A stretch of DNA of 5,166 nucleotides from Paramuribaculum sp. (GTDB lineage Bacteria > Bacteroidota > Bacteroidia > Bacteroidales > Muribaculaceae): contig JAIDKJ010000262.1 in assembly GCA_029051835.1 (NCBI GenBank), positions 3,423 to 8,588 of the forward strand, read 5' to 3'. Every line of letters starts with the position of its first letter. Position 1 is the stretch's first letter. A model generated the notes under the pieces. The model made no database searches. It saw only the letters and a program-made list of their open reading frames with translations, and was not told the DNA's origin. Positions 1 through 4,083 of this stretch are shown piece by piece. A program made the position numbers and the translations under genes.

Positions 1-284
1 TGGCCGGCGGCGTGGAAGGTGAAGCGGTAATTGATGGTGCAGTTGACGATGCCGCCCACGAGCGCGCCACACGCCACCGACAGGTTGCTGCGGTAGAAGG
101 GGTCGACGGCCTGAAATACGAAGGCGAACATCACCATGCGCACTATCATGTCGGACCACGATGCGGCCTGCGACGACACAATGGAGCGGAGGAAGGTGAA
201 TATGAGCGAGTCGCTGCGGAGCACCTTGTCGGCCACCTTGCGCGAGGCGCCCTTTATTCTGGAGCTGTCGTTGGCGGGATTCAT
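1..284 (-). CDS. GtrA-family membrane protein, C-terminus cut by window edge
   Basis: Only the first 94 codons are inside the window. After a polar, basic N-terminus (residues 1-24), hydrophobic stretches at about 27-37 and 46-60 are followed by a segment at 68-84. That segment runs into the motif GGIVNCTINYRFTF (77-90), which resembles the conserved glycine/asparagine and RFTF region of GtrA-like proteins. GtrA-family members are small proteins with about four membrane helices, thought to help move undecaprenyl-phosphate-linked sugars, or other lipid-linked groups, across the inner membrane. They usually work with a neighbouring glycosyltransferase or lipid enzyme. The ATG overlaps the stop codon of the upstream PgpA gene as ATGA (4-bp overlap), a sign of translational coupling in one operon. 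The remaining helices should lie beyond the left edge. The substrate cannot be told from the sequence. Family call fairly sure; function inferred. Confidence 0.8.
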   Translation of the reverse strand, partial: MNPANDSSRIKGASRKVADKVLRSDSLIFTFLRSIVSSQAASWSDMIVRMVMFAFVFQAVDPFYRSNLSVACGALVGGIVNCTINYRFTFHAAG

Positions 285-796
285 AATATATGGCGGTTAA
301 TGACGAGTATGATCAGCAGCGAGTAGATGCCGGCGAGTATGTCGTCGGCCATCATTCCCCAGCCTCCGGGGAGTTTTTCGGTGGCTCTGATGCCGAGCGG
401 CTTGTAGATGTCGAAGAGCCTGAAGAGCAGCAGCGAGAGCAGTATCTCCCACCAGGGGCAGAGCGGCGAGATGGGGAGCATGGCCACCCACTGGCCTACG
501 GTCTCGTCGACGCATGCCACCACGGGATCCTTGCCCCAGTAGCGTTCGGCCACTCCGCTGGCCCAGGTGCCGAGCGCGGTCAGGATTATTATCGCGCCGA
601 GAGTGACGTAGAATGTCACCTCAGGCGAAGCCCACAGCCATAGCGGCAGCCAGAGCGCCACTCCGGCTATCGCGCCCCATGTGCCGGGGGCTACGGGGAG
701 GAATCCGGCACCCAGCGAGGTGGCTATCAGGCGCGGAAAGAGAGGAAACCGGCTTGTCGACCCTTCGGGCCGGCGGGCTTTGGGATGGCGTTGCAT
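281..796 (-). CDS. pgpA: Phosphatidylglycerophosphatase A family lipid phosphatase
   Basis: A 171-residue inner-membrane protein matching the PgpA family along nearly its whole length. Visible family features are the N-terminal LGAGFLPVAPGTWGA segment (28-42), hydrophobic helices at about 43-57, 61-80, 99-107 and 116-128, and the acidic VDE motif (D97, E98). These are followed by FRLFDIYKP (R126, D129, K132) and GGWGMMADDILAG (144-156) with the D151-D152 pair, then a final helix at about 157-166. PgpA removes the phosphate from phosphatidylglycerophosphate to give phosphatidylglycerol. In Bacteroides a PgpA-like enzyme has been linked, as I recall, to phosphatidylinositol-phosphate instead, so the true substrate is open. 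The ATG at 796 is chosen because no ATG, GTG or TTG lies between it and the conserved region, and the frame upstream of it (to 994) has no family similarity. This start forces a 70-bp overlap with the ATP-grasp gene. The stop overlaps the GtrA start by 4 bp. Confidence 0.9.
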   Translation of the reverse strand: MQRHPKARRPEGSTSRFPLFPRLIATSLGAGFLPVAPGTWGAIAGVALWLPLWLWASPEVTFYVTLGAIIILTALGTWASGVAERYWGKDPVVACVDETVGQWVAMLPISPLCPWWEILLSLLLFRLFDIYKPLGIRATEKLPGGWGMMADDILAGIYSLLIILVINRHIL

Positions 797-1677
797 CTGG
801 CGGGGCGTGTTGATTCGGTATACTGGCGTATGGATGCCATGATGGCTTTGGCTATGTGGGGAGCGGCATCGGCGCGGCAGGGCGCGAACGAGGGCCAGTC
901 GTTGAAGTCGATTATGCGTATCGTGCCGTCGGGAGCCACCACGCAGTCGCCGCCGTAGATCATCACGTCGAGGGTCTCGGCCGCTTTGCCGCATATGTTG
1001 CGGAGCGAGGCTATGTCAAACTCGGTGCCGCGCGCGGAGCCGTTGACGCGTTCGTAGCCGTATTTCGAATGGTCGTTGACAAACGGATAGAACCAGTAGA
1101 AGAAGTCCGTGCCGGCTATGCCGTAGAACTTTATCAGGTCGCCTTCGAGGTGGCGCGATATGACGGCGCGCTTGATGCCGCGCAGGAAGTATTCCTGAAG
1201 CACCTCCTGAGCCTCTTCGGGGTGGCGCACGTAGCTGACGTCCTCTTTGTGCATCGTGTAGTAGTCGCCACGCTTTATCCAGCATTTGTGCATGCCGGCG
1301 TCGGTCAGCCGCTGTCGCACGGCTTCGTCGGTGCCTACGGTGATGCTTTCGGGGAACGGTATGCCCGATCCGACGAGGATGCGTGTCATGCGCTCTCGGG
1401 TGCAGTTCTCTATGCCGTAGCCCGAGTTGATCACGAGCCGTCCTTCATCCTCCATGCGCTGCAGTGTCTTTATTGATGCCTGTTCGCGGCACATGTTGAT
1501 CACTACCGGCTCGCTGACAGCTCCGGCACACAGCTGCTCCTCGGAGTAGACGCTGACCTCGCAGCCGCGTTTGCGCAGCTGTTCGGACACGATGTTGAGT
1601 ATGGCGGTGTCGTTGCCTATATGGTTGGGGGAGTAGACCCCGGCGCGCTTCACAGCCGCAATCTTAATCTCTGCCAT
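727..1677 (-). CDS. ATP-grasp domain protein, substrate unknown
   Basis: A 316-residue, probably cytoplasmic protein with an ATP-grasp fold layout. Residues 5-60 look like the N-terminal pre-ATP-grasp region. NSGYGIENCTRERM (84-97) followed by GIPFPES (105-111) is the usual entry to the ATP-binding domain. CWIKRGD supplies a likely ATP-binding lysine (K135), and RHLEGDLIKFYG (175-186) gives the hinge region with E178 and K183. IIDFNDWPSF (255-264) supplies the likely metal ligands D257 and N259. ATP-grasp enzymes activate a carboxylate or phosphorylate a substrate with ATP, giving amide/peptide-like ligation or, less often, kinase products. I recognise the fold but not the subfamily. The start at 1677 gives a 14-bp overlap with the nucleotidyltransferase gene; the open frame upstream of it (to 1953) lies inside that gene and lacks family character. 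The last 23 residues are rich in Pro, Arg, Lys and Gly and are encoded by DNA that also encodes the PgpA N-terminus. Fold confident, function unknown. Confidence 0.8.
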   Translation of the reverse strand: MAEIKIAAVKRAGVYSPNHIGNDTAILNIVSEQLRKRGCEVSVYSEEQLCAGAVSEPVVINMCREQASIKTLQRMEDEGRLVINSGYGIENCTRERMTRILVGSGIPFPESITVGTDEAVRQRLTDAGMHKCWIKRGDYYTMHKEDVSYVRHPEEAQEVLQEYFLRGIKRAVISRHLEGDLIKFYGIAGTDFFYWFYPFVNDHSKYGYERVNGSARGTEFDIASLRNICGKAAETLDVMIYGGDCVVAPDGTIRIIDFNDWPSFAPCRADAAPHIAKAIMASIRQYTESTRPARCNAIPKPAGPKGRQAGFLSFRA

Positions 1678-2407
1678 TTTGATGGTGGTCGTTGTCTGAT
1701 TCAATGATTTGCCTTGCCGCGTCGATATCCGATGCGTGGTCCACGTCCACCACCTTGCCCATCGGCCATGCGCGCAGACGGAGTCCCTTGTCGAGCAGGG
1801 CGCGCTGGAAGTGGCGCATGCGTGTGATGCCGGCGGCGCGGCATTCGGCCAGGCATTCCAGAGCTGCCTGAGGCAGGCAGTAGACTCCGGCCGACACGTA
1901 GCGGGAGTCGTCGCGGCGCTCGTCGGTAAAGGCCGTGATATATCCGTCGGCATCGGTGCTTACCCACAGCGGTTTTTCGTCGTCGGCATATTCGCTGACG
2001 CCCATGTAGCCGTCGGCGTCGGTGCGGGAGGCAAAGGCCTCGGCGAGATTCAGCATCTCGGTCTGGGCGAATACGGTGTCGACGGTGGTCACTATGAAGT
2101 CGCCCTCGAAGCGTCCTGTCACTTCGGCGAAGCTCAGCATGGAGTCGGCTGTGGCTTTGACGGTGAGATCCACCGGGGCGCTTACGGCCAGCGACCGGCA
2201 GGCCGCAGTCACGCAGTCGGCTATCTCGGGCTCGCGCACAATCACGCTGAGGCGCGTCATCGCCGCCTCTCCGCCCGGCATCGACATGATGCGTATGAGC
2301 CGGCGGATCAGCGATTCTCCTGCGGGGGCCACCAGCGGCTTCGGCAGGCTGATCCCCTCGGCTGTCAGCCGTTCGCCTTTTCCTGCGGCGATGATACCGT
2401 AGTTCAT
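1664..2407 (-). CDS. Sugar/polyol-phosphate nucleotidyltransferase-like protein
   Basis: A 247-residue single-domain protein of the NTP-transferase (GT-A-like, Rossmann-type) fold. It begins with the nucleotide-binding signature IIAAGKGERL (5-14), followed by LPKPLV (21-26) with the conserved lysine K23. FIVTTVDTVF (104-113) carries the probable metal-binding D110 at the end of a strand. SAGVYCLP (172-179) matches the substrate-side SxGvY motif, and VVDVDHASDIDAARQII (219-235) matches the C-terminal metal-binding segment. Such enzymes join NTP and a sugar- or polyol-1-phosphate to give an NDP-activated product plus pyrophosphate. No second acyltransferase or beta-helix domain is present. The base and sugar cannot be read from the motifs. 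Given the lipid-type genes downstream, a CDP-polyol or NDP-sugar for a headgroup or lipid-linked sugar is plausible but inferred. The start lies 18 bp after the pdxA stop. The end overlaps the ATP-grasp start by 14 bp, and the last ten residues form a polar His/Asn/Asp-rich tail. Confidence 0.82.
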   Translation of the reverse strand: MNYGIIAAGKGERLTAEGISLPKPLVAPAGESLIRRLIRIMSMPGGEAAMTRLSVIVREPEIADCVTAACRSLAVSAPVDLTVKATADSMLSFAEVTGRFEGDFIVTTVDTVFAQTEMLNLAEAFASRTDADGYMGVSEYADDEKPLWVSTDADGYITAFTDERRDDSRYVSAGVYCLPQAALECLAECRAAGITRMRHFQRALLDKGLRLRAWPMGKVVDVDHASDIDAARQIIESDNDHHQNGRD

Positions 2408-2425
2408 TGTGATGATGTATGGGGG

Positions 2426-3538
2426 TTATTTGTCGTCGGTGCGGGTGAGATCGAGCACCACGTTGTCTTTCTTGTTCTTCTCCACATACTGGCGCCGGAG
2501 CGGGTTGGCGTGAGCCTCGTCGTAGGAGGCGCGGCAGCGGTAGGTGTCGATGGCGCGGTAGATGGCCTCACGCATCGACTCGGGCGAGGCTATGCCGCGT
2601 CCGGCTATGTCGTAGGCAGTGCCGTGGTCGGGCGATGTGCGCACGTAGGGGAGTCCGGCGGTCAGATTGACTCCGCGATCCATTGCTATGGTCTTGAACG
2701 GCGCGAGTCCCTGGTCGTGATACATCGCAAGCACACCGTCGAAGCGGCTGAAGAGGCCGTTGCCGAAGAAGCCGTCGGCAGCATACGGGCCGAAAGCCTC
2801 GATGCGCTCCTTGCGCACGTTCTCGATGGCCGGGATGATGGCCGTCTGCTCCTCGGTGCCGAGCAGTCCCTGTTCGCCCGCATGGGGGTTGAGGGCAAGC
2901 ACGGCTATGCGGGGACGCACTATGCCGAAATCGCGGCGGAGCGACGAGTCGAGAGCCTTGATCTTCTCCTCCACGGCCTCCTTGGTGACGGTCTGCGCCA
3001 CGCGGGCTATGGGCGTGTGGGTGGTCAGCAGCGCCACGCGCAGTGCCGGAGCCTCGGAGCACATCACCATCAGAGCCTTCTCGCCCGGCTCTCCGAGCGA
3101 CGATTCGAGATACTCCGTATGGCCGGGGAAATGGAATGTATCGCTCTGCATCTCATGTTTGTTGATCGGCGCGGTGACGAGCACATCGATCTGTCCCGAC
3201 TTGAGGTCGGCCACGGCTCGTTCGAGCGCAGTCATGGCAGCCTCTCCGGCCGTGCGGGTGGCCTGTCCCGGCTCCACTTTCGTGTCTTCGCCTACCACGT
3301 TGATTATGTTGTAGTGGCCGTCGCGGGCCTCCGATGCCTGCTGCACCTGATTGAGCGGCAGCGCCGGCAGTTCGAGTGCCTTGCGGTAGAATGCGGCGAT
3401 CTTGGCCGATCCGTAGATCACCGGCGTGCACAATTCGAGGATCGCTTCGTCTTCCAAAGCTTTAATTATCACCTCGTAGCCTATGCCGTTGATATCGCCG
3501 TGGGTTATTCCTATCTTGAGTTTGTTGTTGTCAGCCAT
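2426..3538 (-). CDS. pdxA: 4-hydroxythreonine-4-phosphate dehydrogenase
   Basis: A 370-residue cytoplasmic enzyme that recalls PdxA from end to end. PdxA oxidises 4-phosphohydroxy-L-threonine with NAD(P)+; after decarboxylation the product condenses with deoxyxylulose phosphate through PdxJ to give pyridoxine 5'-phosphate. The N-terminal IGITHGDINGIGYEV (9-23) is the family start. VTAPINKHEM (121-130) and FPGHTEYL (137-144, H140 and T141) line the substrate pocket. The three expected metal ligands are H174 in TTHTPIA, H219 in NPHAGE and H274 in YHDQGLAPFK. TSPDHGTAYDIAG (301-313) is the conserved C-terminal signature. The length is slightly above the roughly 330 residues of E. coli PdxA; the extra residues lie mainly in the Bacteroidales-type loop at about 64-92 and a charged C-terminal tail. 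It is the first gene of the leftward operon, 18 bp before the nucleotidyltransferase. Neither partner gene for vitamin B6 synthesis (pdxB, pdxJ) is in view. Identification is secure. Confidence 0.96.
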   Translation of the reverse strand: MADNNKLKIGITHGDINGIGYEVIIKALEDEAILELCTPVIYGSAKIAAFYRKALELPALPLNQVQQASEARDGHYNIINVVGEDTKVEPGQATRTAGEAAMTALERAVADLKSGQIDVLVTAPINKHEMQSDTFHFPGHTEYLESSLGEPGEKALMVMCSEAPALRVALLTTHTPIARVAQTVTKEAVEEKIKALDSSLRRDFGIVRPRIAVLALNPHAGEQGLLGTEEQTAIIPAIENVRKERIEAFGPYAADGFFGNGLFSRFDGVLAMYHDQGLAPFKTIAMDRGVNLTAGLPYVRTSPDHGTAYDIAGRGIASPESMREAIYRAIDTYRCRASYDEAHANPLRRQYVEKNKKDNVVLDLTRTDDK

Positions 3539-3594
3539 TTGAGTCTGTGATGGTATTGTGTGGCGTTGCGGACATTATTGTCCTAAATTAGCCG

Positions 3595-3625
3595 CTAAAT
3601 TACTAATTTTTCCTCAAACGGCCAA
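3595..3625 (-). promoter_or_regulatory. Candidate Bacteroidota-type promoter for the pdxA operon
   Basis: Read leftward, TTG at 3625-3623 is followed by exactly 20 nt and then TAATTTAG at 3602-3595. This is one base off the TAnnTTTG box at -7 known for the primary sigma factor of Bacteroides. Transcription would begin near 3588, giving a leader of about 50 nt before the pdxA ATG at 3538. A second copy of the same 8-bp box lies at 3590-3583 without a matching -33 element at the right distance. The match is short and not unique in AT-rich DNA. Confidence 0.4.
3597..3609. repeat. Small AT-rich palindrome next to the pdxA promoter
   Basis: AAATTA and TAATTT surround one central base (C3603), overlapping the candidate -7 box. 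The box sequence CTAAATTA is also directly repeated at 3583-3590 and 3595-3602, 12 bp apart. This could be an operator, but short AT-rich palindromes are common near promoters by chance. Confidence 0.35.
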
Positions 3626-3670
3626 CCCCCGCCCTTATCTCCTGTCTGGCTTCCGGCGCGCGGCGCTTCC

Positions 3671-3695
3671 CCGGCCGGTGACAGTGTCGGGCCGG
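3671..3695. repeat. GC-rich inverted repeat (hairpin)
   Basis: CCGGCC at 3671-3676 pairs with GGCCGG at 3690-3695, with a small inner GAC/GTC pairing (3680-3682 with 3686-3688). No T-run follows on either strand, so it is not a classical terminator. It lies between the two candidate promoters and could insulate them, or mean nothing. Confidence 0.4.
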
Positions 3696-3718
3696 ATCAT
3701 GCAAAATCATTCAGAGCA

Positions 3719-3750
3719 ATTGCAGTTTTTGCAGAAAACTGTTAAATTTG
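3719..3750 (+). promoter_or_regulatory. Candidate Bacteroidota-type promoter reading toward the BspA-like gene
   Basis: ATTG at 3719-3722 is followed by exactly 20 nt and then TAAATTTG at 3743-3750, a perfect fit to TAnnTTTG with the spacing expected for Bacteroides promoters. Transcription should start near 3755-3758. The next recognised plus-strand gene starts at 4084, so the leader would be about 325 nt, unless the transcript is a separate small RNA. I found no other plus-strand element of equal quality nearer the gene. Confidence 0.5.
3723..3741. promoter_or_regulatory. Inverted repeat filling the promoter spacer; possible operator
   Basis: CAGTTTT (3723-3729) and AAAACTG (3735-3741) form a perfect 7-bp inverted repeat around TGCAG. 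It occupies nearly the whole 20-nt spacer between the candidate -33 and -7 boxes. A dimeric regulator bound here would sit directly on the promoter, as MerR- or TetR-type regulators do. TTGCAG also occurs three times close together (3720, 3729, 3748). No regulator gene is in view, so its role is inferred. Confidence 0.4.
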
Positions 3751-3891
3751 CAGCGGCTTCGCAGGTGGCGGGAGCGCTCCTGATGGCCAACATATTAACG
3801 AAAAAGCGTACTTGCTTTATCTTCATTCCGAAATCGCCAATTTTAGACAGATAGGAAAAAGCAGCCCAAGGACGCTCATGCTTGTCGTATA

Positions 3892-3954
3892 TCCACTCCC
3901 CGACAAGGGGCTATCGATATCCGATAAAGGCGTGGGGAGTGGACTGTTTATTTT
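3892..3954 (+). terminator. Terminator-like hairpin upstream of the BspA-like gene
   Basis: TCCACTCCCC (3892-3901) pairs perfectly with GGGGAGTGGA (3934-3943), a 10-bp stem. The 32-nt loop holds a second small hairpin (TATCG 3912-3916 with CGATA 3922-3926). Three bases after the stem comes TTTATTTT (3947-3954), T-rich only on the plus strand. The outer loop is longer than in a typical intrinsic terminator. No gene on the plus strand ends here, so it would act as a leader attenuator or as the 3' end of a small RNA of about 195 nt starting near 3757. A simple stable leader fold is the alternative. Confidence 0.4.
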
Positions 3955-3964
3955 CTGTCAGGCG

Positions 3965-4071
3965 TTTGGCGATGCCCGGAATGAGATAATCAGAGCCTCG
4001 TTCCACGCTTTTCAATTATTGAACCAATCATTAGCTTCCGGATGAGGGAACGCGCCGGGCATCACCCCAAA
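3965..4071. repeat. Nested inverted repeat just before the BspA-like start codon
   Basis: Three pairings nest inside one another: TTTGG 3965-3969 with CCAAA 4067-4071; GATGCCCGG 3971-3979 with CCGGGCATC 4055-4063 (9 bp, perfect); and CGTTCC 3999-4004 with GGAACG 4047-4052. Within the centre, ATTG 4018-4021 can pair with CAAT 4025-4028. Nesting of several helices favours an RNA fold in the leader, ending about 12 nt before the ATG. The same 9-bp arms could also be ends of a small invertible DNA segment. Confidence 0.45.
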
Positions 4072-4083
4072 AATATCATGCCT

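Larger units (their letters stand above)
3539..4083. other. Divergent intergenic region (about 545 bp) without a convincing gene
   Basis: This gap separates the leftward pdxA operon from the rightward BspA-like gene. Short open frames exist here on the plus strand (3558-3854 and 3812-4045), but neither encodes a recognisable domain or signal peptide, and they run across hairpins, so they are not called. The region is patchy in composition: AT-rich at 3580-3615 and 3720-3750, GC-rich at 3650-3700. It carries several inverted repeats and two promoter-like elements, listed separately. No tRNA, CRISPR repeat or transposon end was seen. Confidence 0.7.

Noticed and set aside
12..326. Plus-strand open frame opposite the GtrA-like gene
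   Set aside because: The minus-strand frame has membrane segments and the GGIVN...INYRFTF motif; the plus-strand product has neither.
797..994. Upstream extension of the PgpA frame
   Set aside because: The extra 66 residues are Arg/His-rich, lie inside the conserved C-terminal part of the ATP-grasp domain, and have no match to PgpA N-termini.
856..1476. 206-codon plus-strand open frame opposite the ATP-grasp gene
   Set aside because: It is the antisense of a gene with visible catalytic motifs, and its own translation resembles no family.
1678..1953. Upstream extension of the ATP-grasp frame
   Set aside because: It runs through the conserved C-terminal part of the nucleotidyltransferase gene and gives a Thr/Arg/Cys-rich sequence unlike a protein domain.
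1709..3550. 613-codon open frame on the plus strand, antisense to the nucleotidyltransferase and pdxA
   Set aside because: It lies opposite two clearly recognised genes, is rich in His, Gly, Val and Ala as expected for the antisense of GC-rich codons, and shows no domain or motif.
3671..3695. GC-rich hairpin as an intrinsic terminator
   Set aside because: No T-run follows on either strand, and no gene ends near it.
3558..4045. Small plus-strand open frames (3558-3854, 3812-4045) in the intergenic region
   Set aside because: No domain, signal peptide or plausible composition, and they cross the hairpins. The promoter and structure signals explain the region better.
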